In this document: piece by piece, positions 12,984 through 23,616 of the stretch | Layout of the letters: each line of letters begins with the position of its first letter | How positions within the stretch are numbered: position 1 is the first letter of the stretch | Source: Leptodontidium sp. MPI-SDFR-AT-0119 | Taxonomy: Eukaryota; Ascomycota; Leotiomycetes; Helotiales; Leptodontidiaceae | Length of the DNA: 64,000 bases | NCBI GenBank assembly: GCA_020726505.1 | Contig: JAHLEZ010000030.1 | Location: 496,001 to 560,000, forward strand | Direction of reading: 5' to 3' | The notes under the pieces: generated by a model | Seen by the model: only the letters and a program-made list of their open reading frames with translations | Database searches by the model: none | What the model was told of the DNA's origin: nothing | Position numbers and translations under genes: made by a program

Positions 12984-13284
12984 TATTACGGCTAGTAAGA
13001 GGTTAATACGGCGAGTTAACTTAAGCTTTATATTTAGGCCTAAAGTTACACTTAGAATCGAGAAGAAAAGACAAAGAGAAAAGGAGAGCTCTTTATAAGA
13101 GAGAGCTTGAGTATAAATACATGACAGACCCTCCTAATAAGGCCTAGCGTAGTCGAGCGCTATTCACATTAATATGTCGCAGGCTCGCCACTTAGTCTTC
13201 CCTATTAAGCTTAGCGCCGTCGCATAGCCAGCGATGCTACGAGCCGTGTCGGTTAGAATACGAGGCGTATCGGAGGTCGTAACA
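12984..13284 (-). repeat. 5' LTR of the Gypsy element
   Basis: 301 bp, read on the minus strand from TGTTACGACC to CGTAATA. It is less mutated than its partner at 5366-5667. ATTTA follows directly as half of the target duplication. It holds a TATA-like ATGTATTTATACTC stretch on the element strand. Confidence 0.88.
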
Positions 13285-13289
13285 ATTTA

Positions 13290-14280
13290 TATAAAAAACT
13301 TTAAGAAAATCGTAGGATACGAGTTAAGTTAAGATGAGTGCTAGCCTATATAAGCATTTTGGGAAACCCGCAATTACTACACAAGATCCTGCGACTATAC
13401 TATAAACTAAAGAAGTAGGAAAGTGCTCTACTTATTTAAACACGTATAAAGAAAATTAAGCTAAGAAACGTCTTATAAAAAAGAAAAATACTAGAAGTCA
13501 ATGGCTCCGAATGCCACTATGGCTAAGGACGGCAAATTATAAACCACATCCTACTAAGGTATTAGATATACAACGACGTGCGACGAAGAGCATTTAAGAA
13601 GAGAGAGCAAATAAACCTAAGAGCGATTTTAAACGAGCTAAAGCTAATCACAAAAGCAATCAGATTTATAAAACAAACGCGTCTCCTTAAGCAATTTCGG
13701 AGTTGTAATATAAAGTAAAAAGAAAAATTAGAGCGCTGGGAGAAGACTAAAGGTACAGGAACACAAGATAGCTAGCAAAAGCGGCAACTAAAGAGCTTAA
13801 TACATTATTAAAAGATAAAACAATGCATTCTTATTTAACGCTTATATAAATAATCGTAGATAAGAGCTAAACAATCCAATAGAGGAGGTTACTAGTTATT
13901 GCAAAGTAATAAAGTAAAGTGCGAATTACCAAATGCGATAACGCACACTTCGGCAACTGGCGCCAAAGCTAGACCATGCCGGTATAGTAGTCTTATAGTA
14001 GACAACTAGAACCAAGTATGAATAAATGAATGAATGATTCTGTTATAACTTCTTCCCATCTTCCACTTTCGGATCTAAGTTCGAAGTTACTAAGCACGAT
14101 GTCCTTACCTTTCACTTTGCGTATATTATTTCTCTTTAAAGTAACTCGTTAATTAACCACTCGGCTTTATAACACGTTCCTACCTAGATACTGCCGGGTT
14201 TTTAAACCCAACAATCAAATCGTTCTTCGAAAACACCATCGCGTAAGAGGCTGCTATATCACTATTGCACACAAAGCGCC
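13290..14280. other. AT-rich degraded sequence, no gene
   Basis: Stop-riddled repeat-like sequence, with a GAATAAATGAATGAATGA microsatellite at about 14,018-14,036. The composition turns genic near 14,285 at the 3' end of the FAH gene. I recognise no element or RNA gene. Confidence 0.5.
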
Positions 14281-14431
14281 GGGCTTGATCATGGTACTTG
14301 TTAGCCATCATGTGTTATCACTAAAGGACCGAACTCCGGAGACTTCTACTCATTATCCTCTTATGCACCATGTTCCTGCGTCATTTTTAGAAGAAGGACA
14401 CCATATCATTCTTTATACTAATGCAACCAAC

Positions 14432-15452
14432 CTACCTTTCATAAACAACTCTATTCACACAGCTCCCTAATCCTTCAATACTAACCTCAACAACATCCCC
14501 CTCACCCAGCCACACCGGCTTCTCCATCCCCAGCACCACCCCTCCAGGTGTCCCCGTCATTATCACCGTCCCCTTCTGCAACGTTGACCCTTGACTCAAA
14601 AAGCATACCAACTCCACTGCCCCGAAGAGTAAATCTTTCGTATTGGTGCCCTGCCTCAATTGTCCGTTTACAAAAGTTCTTAAGTCTAAATTGCCAGCTG
14701 CTCCGAGAATGGAGGGTGAGACAATCATGGGGCCGATGGGCGCGAATGTGTCGAAAGACTTGCCGAAAGACCATTGGGGCACTGAGCCCGCGTACAAAGG
14801 GTCACGCTGCCATTTGCGTTCGGAGACGTCGTTGGAGGAGGCGTAGCCAGCAATGTAGGAGAGAGCTTTTTCACTGGTGATATTTTTTCCGGTCTTGCCG
14901 ATAACCACAGCCTGTTTGCCGACTTAGCTAAGCTCGAATATGTAAATGATAGGGAGATTGGTAGAAGGGATTTTCTAGTGTGGCTATACGTACGAGTTCG
15001 CCCTCGTAATCTAGGTTTTTGTGCTGCGCTATTGAGGGAACGATAATGTCGGAGTTGAAGTCGGATATGGCAGGAGATGGCTTCATAAACATAGATGGGT
15101 ATGGTGGAGGCTTGCGGCCAAGTTCCGTGACTAAGGAGCATTTAGTGAGAATCTAATAACACAGTCATACGTCAACTGAGCTGTGATTTAACTTACTGTG
15201 TTTGACATAGTTAAGGCCAATGCATTTGATGATAGGCACATCTTCCGGGGTCAAGATACCGAGCAGCCGTTCTACGCGCACTTTCTCGTTTGTGCTTGTG
15301 AGTTCAAACGGATCGTTGCCCTCCAGTCGACGAGCGTAAAGTTCTTTCTTGTCGAGTAGTCTGAGGAGGTCTTCCCCTTTCTCGATACAGGGATCTCCAA
15401 ACGTGGTAATCCCGGAGTTGGAGACAAAACGAATTAGTCGTGTCCAAGGCAT
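14432..15452 (-). CDS. Fumarylacetoacetate hydrolase (FAH)-family protein
   Basis: Three exons on the minus strand, 15452-15197, 15130-14994 and 14911-14432, give 290 residues, the normal size for soluble FAH-fold hydrolases/isomerases. The first intron has GTAAGT and CTTAG, the second GTACGT and ACAG. Conserved pieces appear in order: CIGLNYVKH, GRKPPPYPSMFMKP, the metal-ligand motif LDYEGELAVVIGK, the SERKWQRD stretch, FAPIGPMIV, and TGTPGGVVLGMEKP near the C-terminus. Family members cleave C-C bonds in, decarboxylate or isomerise beta-diketo or 2-hydroxy-dienoate intermediates of aromatic catabolism, using Mg or Mn. No targeting signal is evident. It is followed on the same strand by the GCDH-like gene upstream, with 690 bp between them. 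The substrate is not inferable; family confidence is high. Confidence 0.9.
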
Positions 15453-16139
15453 TCTTGGTCAAGAGCAAGGGGAAGCCACTGAGGCAATTAGGTTCTACTG
15501 AAGAGGGAAAAGTTTGCTGTTTGATTATTTTCTTCAATAACGCTGCGATGCGAATTTCCGATCAATGAGAACTCTGAGACGAAGTCAGATTTGTAATTGA
15601 ATGGGAATCGCTATACCCAGGTTATTAGCAATAGCGACAAAGAAGTGAACCGGCTTAGTAATCCTCCCCTTGAAGAGTGGTGGGTTGGGTCCCAGTGGGA
15701 CCGCCCCAGAGGGACCGCCCCAGATCTTTTTCTGTGAAGCATAGAAACTAAAAACCTGTTCAGAGATCAAGCTGAAACTTGGCATGGGGATAAAATGGAA
15801 CTCGGTTGTATGCCTGTGTAGATCGAAAGATGCACATGAACTTAGACCACATTTGTACATTTGCCATTCAACGATACCTAGTCTGAGACGTTCACTGATC
15901 TTGAGACATAATCATCTCACTGTAGCCTAGGGGATATAAAGTGCTATCATCAAGAATTGACTATTATGAATACACTACGGTCTAGTTACTTCATTTTCAC
16001 ACTTCACAGCTCCACGGCTCCCGGCCAGGGACATTACAGCATGCAGTTTGTACATGTTCAAATGGCCCCATTTGGACGGATCGTTCAACGAATGCCATTT
16101 ATTATCTCGGGAAATCAACAAACATATCAACACCAGTGT

Positions 16140-17760
16140 TTAACAAAATGCTTGAAGACCTGTAATTCCCCTTCCTACGATCAATGCTGCAGGCTCATCA
16201 GTAAAGGATTTCTAGGATGCAAGGTCTTGCGGCGTACCGTGTATGTCAGACTGCCCTTCGTATGTTTGAGTGACGAACAAATTTGAGACGTGGCGACCTA
16301 CTTCACGTTAGTAATGCTAGCTTTTCAGTTTAGAAGACTTCATCTACCAATGTGGTATTCATCAGAGGCAGCATTCCTATCGGAGCCCAAGTTAGCACCT
16401 CAAATGCATATCTAAACCTATCTAAACCGATAGATGACCTTACCCTCCAAAGATCTCTTGCAGTCTGATAAATGAATATTAGTAAACGTGCAACTTGTCG
16501 CATACAAGGCATAAAGCAGTCATTGTAACGATATTAGGGTTGACAAAATACTTACGCCCTTGCTCCTATCAATGCTCGATCACAGTTTTGCCTCTTGATG
16601 ATCGAGATCATTTCCGGGGCCACTAGACCCTGATCCTTCAAGCGACCAACCTGAGTCGCAGCTAAAACGCCATATGCTGCATCGGTGAGTGCATCGGCGA
16701 GCTTCTTTTGGACCAGCTGATACTTTGCGATTGGGTTGCCTCTGAATTGTTTCCTATCCAGTGCATAGGCTCTTGCTCGAGCGATACAATCTTCGAGTGC
16801 TCCCATTGTGCCGAAAGCAATACCGTATCGGGCAGAGTTGAGACAAGAGAAGGGTCCCGTTAGACCTTCAACTTGTAGCATGTTCTCCTCTGGTACTGGA
16901 CACTCATCTAACTGTATCATACCAGTAATTGATGCCCGAAGTCCATTTTTGTTTTTGAGTGTGGGTGTCTCCAGTGTGCCAGGCGGGCAGCGGTCTCGCT
17001 CGATCAAGAAGCCGCGTATTTTCCCAGTGCTTTGAAGTTTCGCCCATACGAGAATCAGGTCTGCAATCGGAGAGTTTGTGATCCATGTTTTAGCCCCGGA
17101 CAGGGACAGATAGCCTTTCTTAGTTGGATGTGGTTTCGCCGTTGTCTCCATAGACCCAGGATCCGATCCGTGATTTGGTTCGGTCAATCCAAAACAACCA
17201 ATGATCTCCCCGCGCGCCAGTCGAGGCAGATATTTCTCCTTCTGCTCTACGGTACCATGCTCGTAGATTGGACCCATTACTAGAGAGCCTTGTACTGACA
17301 TTGCAGATCGATATCCGGAATCGACACGCTCGACTTCCCTCGTGATCAGTCCTGAGGCTACACTGCTCACACTGGCACATCCGTACTCAGGAATTGTTGC
17401 TCCAAGAAGGCCCAACTCGCCCATCTCTAGCAGGATTTTTGGATCATAATTTTCGTAACGATATGCATCTGGTCGAGCGAAACTCATTAGCCTAGCCCAC
17501 GAAGATAAAAAGGTCTCCTGACCACACATACCGAGAACCCGGGGGAGCAATCTGTCCTGGCAGTACGCGCGTGCCGTAGCCTGGATATCGAGTTCGTCAT
17601 TCGTGAACAGGATCTTGGAGGCGAGTGGATCTTCCCAGTCAAAGGCGACAGTTGAGGCGAGCCTTGTCAGGGCACGTGGCGATGACTGGAGACGGAGATG
17701 GAAAGGGAGCTTGTGAGCTACCCGTGATCCGGAGTGCCGGAGTGTTGTCAAAAAGCTCAT
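16140..17760 (-). CDS. Glutaryl-CoA dehydrogenase-like acyl-CoA dehydrogenase
   Basis: Six exons (17760-17532, 17468-16556, 16464-16444, 16376-16348, 16297-16238, 16186-16140) give 432 residues. Exons three and four are only 21 and 29 nt, and the first intron (63 nt, GTATGT...CCAG) is in frame, so a plain reading frame is both padded and truncated. The N-terminus (MSFLTTLRHSGSRVAHK, then Arg/Ser-rich) looks like a mitochondrial presequence. GCDH hallmarks are SGYRSAMSVQ (substrate-binding Arg130), FGLTEPNHGSDP, WITNSP, and TYEGQSDIHAL with the catalytic Glu at 411. The family oxidises glutaryl-CoA with FAD and decarboxylates it to crotonyl-CoA. A paralog acting on another short dicarboxylyl- or acyl-CoA is equally possible in this cluster. 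It is divergent from the PRISE gene. Confidence 0.9.
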
Positions 17761-18848
17761 CGTGGGAAACGAATGCGGGAATGAAATTGAATTGGATTGC
17801 TGGAAGGAGATGCAGGATAGGTAGGTAGGTATCTAGGTAGATAGGTAAGCTCTACTTCCCTTGATACTCTTTAGTGTGTAGTACCTACTTACTTGTAAAC
17901 ACAAACCAGGCGTTCCGACCATCTCCTCTCGCCTGGGTCGTGTGGAAAGCAAGCAACTTACTTCCTTGCCTAGGTATTCCGTGCCGTACGTACCCAATCC
18001 ACTTGCATCCCGTCCATGGACCTGAGACCTCGACGCCCCACCACCTGCAGCGTGCAGTGGTGTGGTGTGGTGACAGATCCCGGGCTTGGCTTACAGTACC
18101 GTGTATTGCGAGTCGAGACGATGAGGTGGGGAGCGGAGGGGAGGATGTTCCACGGAGTACGTAAGATGGTGGTTCAGTCTTCCCCACCAACTAGCCCCAG
18201 ACTCCCTTTTCTGCATCTTCAAGTGATCGCTTCTGATCTCCTTGCTCTTTCATTCCATTCCATTCCATTCCATCCCATCTATTGTTTCCATTTATTGTTT
18301 CATGGTGGGGTGTGGCGTGGCGGGCGGAGAGGAGGCAGCGGGGCGGCGCCGACTTCTGATCAGATCTCCCTGCTTTGCTTCCCTTCCTTAGGTACTCGAA
18401 GTATCTTTCGTGCCTAACGTAGTAATGCCTACCTTATGAAGTTACAGTACCCGTACTCGAGTGCTGCAATTTGCCTACAGTGCTTTCTTTCTGTACCTTT
18501 AGTTGGTTACCATTACCAACGATACTCGCCTGCTCCCCTGTTCCCCCGTTCCCCCGCTGCCCCATCTCGGCCCAGTCAACCCCAGCCAGCCCCAGATTGA
18601 AAATGACCTGCAGCTGGAGCTGAAGCTGAAACTACCTTACCGACCGACCGACCGACCGACCGTACTTGAAGACTGTCCTTGAAAGCTCGCCTTCAGTTGC
18701 GTGCCGTATTGCGTGTGTTCATATGCTCCTTTGTTTCTGTGTTTCTGTGCCCCCCCCCATACTCTTGTGTGCCGATCCTGTGTTCTCACTCGACATCCTT
18801 TCGCTGAGCAGTATTGCCACACCCCCAGCTCTCTGAATTGCCATTACC
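17761..18848. promoter_or_regulatory. Shared intergenic promoter region, GCDH-like and PRISE-like genes
   Basis: 1.09 kb between divergent start codons. It contains TAGGTA-type repeats near 17820-17848, 17970 and 18390, an ATTCC pentamer run (about 18250-18275), six GACC-type units at 18640-18661 and a C8 tract near 18751. Such CT-rich and microsatellite sequence is common in fungal promoters. No specific operator can be assigned and I see no coding region. Confidence 0.5.
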
Positions 18849-20294
18849 ATGCCCCTTCCAGTACCGAAAGTGGCATTCGTTGCTGGCTGCAATGGTGTCA
18901 GCGGCAACGCCATAACTGAGTTCCTCATACGTCAACCGGCGGAAGAATGGTAGGTTCACTCCCAGGCGTGAGAGGGGCTGCTGGCAAGAAATGACCATTT
19001 ACTGATAGAGCGGGGTAGGTCACGTATCGTAGTCACGTCGAGAAGTCCGCTCAAGAACTACTGGCAAGATCCTCGCGTCGAATTCCTGCCTCTCGATTTC
19101 CTCGATCCAGTCGCTACCCTCATCCCAAAGATGCAACATGTGTGTAAAGATGTTACCCACGCCTATTTTGCCGCGTACGTCCATACAGATGGGTTTGAAA
19201 AGCTCCGAGAGCTGAACGTTCCCCTCTTTGAAAACTTCTTGACTGCCATTGATACCGTAGCCGGACAGTCGCTACAGCGGGTCTGTTTACAAACTGGAGG
19301 CAAGGTAGGCTGGTCTTTTCATGATCTAACATGTCCCATGGACTTCTGGATTTATGTGCTGACGAGGCCATGATTTCAGCATTATGGTGCTCATCTCGGC
19401 CCTACAGAAGCCCCTCTGCATGAAGATATGCCTCGCTATGATGACAAAGGCGAGAATTTCTACTATGTTCAAGAAGACTTTCTTTTCCAGCTTCATGCTC
19501 AGAGAAAGTGGTCATGGAATGTGATTCGGCCAAATGGGATCATCGGCTTCACCCCGGGCAGTGAGTTTTCCAACAACATCCTCTCAAGTCATGCCTAACC
19601 AGCTATTTACAGAAAATGGAATGTCTGAAGCAATCACCCTTGCTCTGTACATGATTGTATGTAAGGAGCTAGGTAAAACTCCCCAGTTCCCGGGGAACAA
19701 GTACTTTTACAACGCAGTCGACGATCAATCTTATGCGGTAGGGTTGGCCGACATGTCGATATGGGCTACTACTCATGAGCATACCAAGAACGAAGCCTTC
19801 AATCATACCAATGGTGACATGTTCATCTGGAGATATTTTTTCCCGAAGATTGGCAAATACTTTGGTCTAGATGTCAGTGCTAAATACTCCACGAACTCTG
19901 AACACCGCAGCTAACACCCGTCCAGATCCCAGTTCAAACAGAATGGACCGAACTGGGCGAAGACGGAAAATATGCTCACAGTATTCGCATGGGAGAGTGG
20001 GCTAAGGATAAAGACGTGGTATGGAAATCGATGTGTGAGAAATATGGTGGTAATCGGGAAGCTTTCAGCTGGGGAACATGGAAATTCCTTGATTGGTCCG
20101 TTGGGAAGGCTTGGCCGACTGTGTCGTCGCTTTCAAAAGCTCGCAAATTTGGCTGGAAACGGTATGACGACACGTATCAGACGTGGGTCGAAACATTCAG
20201 AGCTTTTGAGAATGCCGGCGTGCTTCCCCGGAACTACAGTTACCAGTCTTCGTTGGGTGCCAGTGGATTCGAAGGGGGAGCAAAGTCTTGCTAA
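18849..20294 (+). CDS. PRISE/iridoid-synthase-like short-chain reductase
   Basis: Five exons (18849-18949, 19019-19304, 19380-19560, 19613-19872, 19926-20294) give 398 residues, typical for progesterone 5-beta-reductase/iridoid synthase-like (PRISE) SDRs. The N-terminus VAFVAGCNGVSGNAITEFL is the Rossmann nucleotide motif, followed by IVVTSRSP for the NADPH phosphate. VCLQTGGKHYG spans the second splice, and WNVIRPNGIIGFTPGKNG lines the active site. These enzymes reduce C=C bonds of enones with NADPH. Fungal members often lie in metabolic clusters. Every intron has GT/AG ends and restores phase. It converges with the MFS gene, with 650 bp between stops. The substrate is unknown. Confidence 0.9.
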
Positions 20295-20944
20295 TTCCAT
20301 TCCAAGTAGAGTATCAGAATTGAATCATCTCGGCCCTTGAATTACGTATCGAATTTTCGCTTAGGGATGGGGTCGAGGAGGGAGTTTCTAGTTAGGTCAT
20401 CTGTAGTCAAATTTACACACTCCATACCTTACCCGTGGTTCATGCTTGTTCCCCCTCTTCGTTGCCCAGATGTTTTTGTTACCCGAGGTACAGTTATGGA
20501 CACTATCAATGGCTAATTATCAGTCTTGACACAGTTGAGAGTTGTGTATTTGCATTCGAGTTAGAATTTATCTCCAAAATGATCACGCGCTGAAATGTCA
20601 AGCACCGAAATGATTGAAAGTGTTCAGACTTATTTCGTCTCTATGATTTATGGAGCAGATTTTAGGATTTGGTTCACCAAGAGGCAACAGAGGTGAGGAT
20701 ATTTAAAATCATTGTATTGAAACGCAACATTCAACGTCATATAAAGTTTAAACGGCTATTTCGCCGTCGTGTTTCGAGCTGGGATTGTTAACTCACGTGT
20801 ATCAGCACAAAATAACGTAACGCAGCATTGAAATCATTCACTCAAATCCCATGTGACCACTACTTCTGAATAACTCACTACCAGACCAAATTGTTCTCCA
20901 ATTTCCATGGCTGCCACGCAATTCTCAACAAATTCTTCAGGTCA

Positions 20945-22850
20945 TCAAAGCCCATTCTGGAATTTCTTTGAAGTTGCCAGCCTCATACTGTGACCATATT
21001 TATGAACAACCAGAATGGGCAAGATAGAAATAGTAACAATGCCAGCCTGGATGCCAAAGCTTACATCGTACCCAGTCTTCTTCCCCCATGGTTGCTGAAA
21101 GTACCCGACAGCGAAACCACCGATCGTCCGGGCGAGGTTGAGCCATGCAGCCACTTCAGCTGGGGCCATGGGGAAAGAGTCAAGAGAGTAAGCGGTGAGG
21201 GCAACGGAGCCCAGCATAACTCCCAAACCATACATACCCCAGCCGACGGCAGCAGCCATCACATGTAAGTGACGCTGGATTGCCTGTCCTACCTTGACGA
21301 TCCCGGGGATAGCAAAAATCCCTGCAATATAGATTGGCCATAGTCGCACTTCGGGTTCAAATACGCCCTGATGTCTTCGGATGTATTGTCGAGCGAGGAA
21401 GTCGTTGAAATAGTGGCCAAAGACTTCAGCTATTATCACACCAACAATGGGAGAGAAATGAAGCCAGCCGAGTGCGATATTATCGTAGCCGTATCCACCA
21501 AACGTCTTGGGTGTCCCAAAAATAATTGCGGTGGTTATGTTGATACCGATGGCCCACATGAACGACAAGAAGCTGGATGGAGTTAGGACCTCTCTCGAAT
21601 ATGCCAGCAACACAGAATCGGACTTACTATGATATGCAAACCAAAGCAAAGTGTGGTTGTAAAATAATCACAATTAATGCGTGATAAGCACTTTTGAAGC
21701 TGGTGAAATAGCTCTTGTCCTGTCCAATTTGCCAAAGGCCAGTTACTCGCATCATTCGGGCTCCAAACGACTGAGATCGCGGAGGCTGATAGGCACTGGA
21801 CACGGTTCGATTGAACCACGTCTCGTCGATGAAAAAGACGACTAGTATCACTTGGATGGCGACAACACCAGTACCCATCCAGTAAGCGTCCTCCCACTTA
21901 TGCGTCTTGCCTACCACAAAGTTGCCAAGCAGTGGCCCTATATATGGGGAGCAGATATACACACAAGCCCAAAGACCGATCTTGCGTGCTCGTTCATGGA
22001 AGAAGAACATGTCTTTAAGAAAAGCAAGGGCGACAGTTTGGGAGGCAGTGAGGAATACTGCGCTAAGCGCTCGCATGGCGAAGAAGGTTTCGTAGTTCGG
22101 TGAAAGGGCCGTTCCAAGTGTGAAGCAGAATGCCCCTACTTCGGTCCAGAAGAGGACGGGAGCGCGACCCCAGTATGAGGCCATCGGGACCCAGACAACC
22201 CCGAAGAGGCCTCTGCAAGAACGTCAGGGTTGAGATTCGAAATGTAGAACAAGGTAGAGGACAGGCCTGGGGGGGGCGGGCAAGAGTTTGAAGACCATGA
22301 CAAGAATGGACGGTGCCATGTACAGTCAAGGGGAAGGAAAGAAGACAAGAAACTGGAATTAGGGCTGATACTCACAGAAGGAGGACAACAATATTGTTAG
22401 GCTGGTTTGTTTTGTCAAGTGAGTGACCCCACTCCATTGATTGGAGCAATAAAGGAGCTGAGCCAATGGCCCCAACGAAATCTGCTGTGAGAGCGCCCCA
22501 TGCAACCGTGGCGAGGACGAGATGCTTCCTTGTCGAAGACCAATTCAAACAGTCCCCTTCATGATCGGTAGGCTGGGGGATCAAGACGGTCTAATGCAAC
22601 ATTCATATTAGCAAGTCACGGAGCAAAAATTACAACGTAGAGGGAATGGAAAATGGACTCGGCTTACATGTCCATCACTCGCCAGTTTGAGACCAGTGGT
22701 GTTGCTCAAGCCTTCGGTGCTGATGAGGAGACCTCCTTCAACTATGGCAACATCTGGGACTGGGTCGACTGTAGCTGTGCGCGTGAATTCCGAGTGCTCC
22801 GTCTGCTGCTTCACCCCCTCGGTCGAAGATTGTTCGAGCGAGTGACCCAT
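20945..22850 (-). CDS. MFS transporter, DHA1 (drug:H+ antiporter) type
   Basis: Four exons (22850-22668, 22590-22376, 22212-21628, 21572-20945) encode 536 residues. The roughly 75-residue N-terminus is hydrophilic, followed by about twelve hydrophobic segments. GLFGVVWVPMASYWGRAPVLFW matches MFS motif A around the first cytoplasmic loop, and FLKDMFFFHERARKIGLW and the following GP-rich segment (SPYIGPLLGNF) are DHA1-like. Members sit in the plasma membrane and export toxic or secreted compounds, or import substrates, with protons. The third intron is long (163 nt) but has GTGAGT and TTGCAG ends. It is divergent from the P450, suggesting co-expression. Whether it imports the cluster substrate or exports a product is not visible. 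Confidence 0.9.
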
Positions 22851-23616
22851 GATGTGTGAGTAGTAACTTTCAGTAGTTTCGAGACAGCCTTAATCCTCGT
22901 TGTCAGTGATGTGTTTCTGGAAAGTTCAAAGTAGGCATCAGTGAAAGGTTCGTATGATATATAGAAAAGGGGTGATACATAAATACCATGCACTGCCTCG
23001 TGCGAGGAGGCGGGTCCGGGGACGAGATTCTGTCCAAAAGTGGCCTACTGTCTTGGGCTGCACCTCCTTCAGTGGTCATTTGTCTTAATTTTCAGCTCAT
23101 TAAACGCCTCTCAAATGCTCTGACATCATGTATGGCAACGACACAAGGCTCGAGAGAATTGTTCAAGATCATTGGAGACGATGCTACTGGTTAGATTGCA
23201 TTCCGTGTCACCCCATTTGCTTTCCTTTTCAGAGTTAGTTGCCGGGACGTTGGGATCCAGTGTTTGATTTCCCCGCGACTGGGACACACCCCATGGGGTG
23301 GAACCGGGAGTTCCCCACACACTAATCTCCATCACCCAGTTGACACATGTGCCTCTGTTCCTCGACTCCGTTCTGAGGGAATGTGGAGAGCACTGAAGTA
23401 TAATTTGATCTAACTGGCTGGCCCATCTGGTGGGGAAAGTAGCCGAGATTGTACTAGGTTAAGCAAGCATCAAGCGAACACTGGGGGAGCCAAGGAGCCA
23501 AAACAAACTCTACCACCGGGCCCTAGCAAGCCCCATTTCCAAAAAATGGAGATAATTTTATAAGTTGTCGAAGGACGAGCCAACAAAGAATCAAGGAGTC
23601 GCACTCGATAGCAAAC
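22851..23616. promoter_or_regulatory. Shared intergenic promoter region, MFS and P450 genes
   Basis: 766 bp separate the divergent start codons. Small open frames here lack coding character. I see no clear operator and none of the TAGGTA repeats present in some other promoters of the window. Confidence 0.45.

Larger units (their letters stand above)
5366..13284 (-). mobile_element. Complete but inactivated Ty3/Gypsy LTR retrotransposon, 7.9 kb
   Basis: The LTRs at 12984-13284 (5') and 5366-5667 (3') bound the element, and a perfect 5-bp target duplication ATTTA lies at 5361-5365 and 13285-13289. Next to the 3' LTR is a polypurine tract read on the minus strand (AAG, A, then 17 G). The minus strand encodes a Ty3/Gypsy pol: AAPILFAKKAD, VDYKKLNAL and VLPFGL are legible between about 8,900 and 9,520. 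Catalytic YIDD is changed to YIND and Gln and Arg codons have become stops, as RIP would produce. Two later insertions (6210-6979 and 9525-10084) sit inside. Gag should occupy roughly 11.5-13.0 kb and integrase 6-8 kb, but I could not read motifs there. Confidence 0.9.

Noticed and set aside
14040..14110. Possible 5S rRNA-like sequence (TTCGAAGTTACTAAGCACGATG)
   Set aside because: Only a vague resemblance; the rest of a 120-nt 5S gene and its internal promoter boxes cannot be followed.
16552..16555. TAA at the end of the long GCDH-like reading frame as the true stop
   Set aside because: It overlaps a GTAAGT donor, and downstream exons restore the conserved catalytic C-terminus.
17874..18417. 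Open frames on both strands between the GCDH-like and PRISE-like genes
   Set aside because: They overlap each other, lie in simple-sequence promoter DNA and show no domain or splice signals.
18640..18661. GACC repeat as an operator array
   Set aside because: A perfect tetranucleotide microsatellite with no spacing or palindromy typical of regulator sites.
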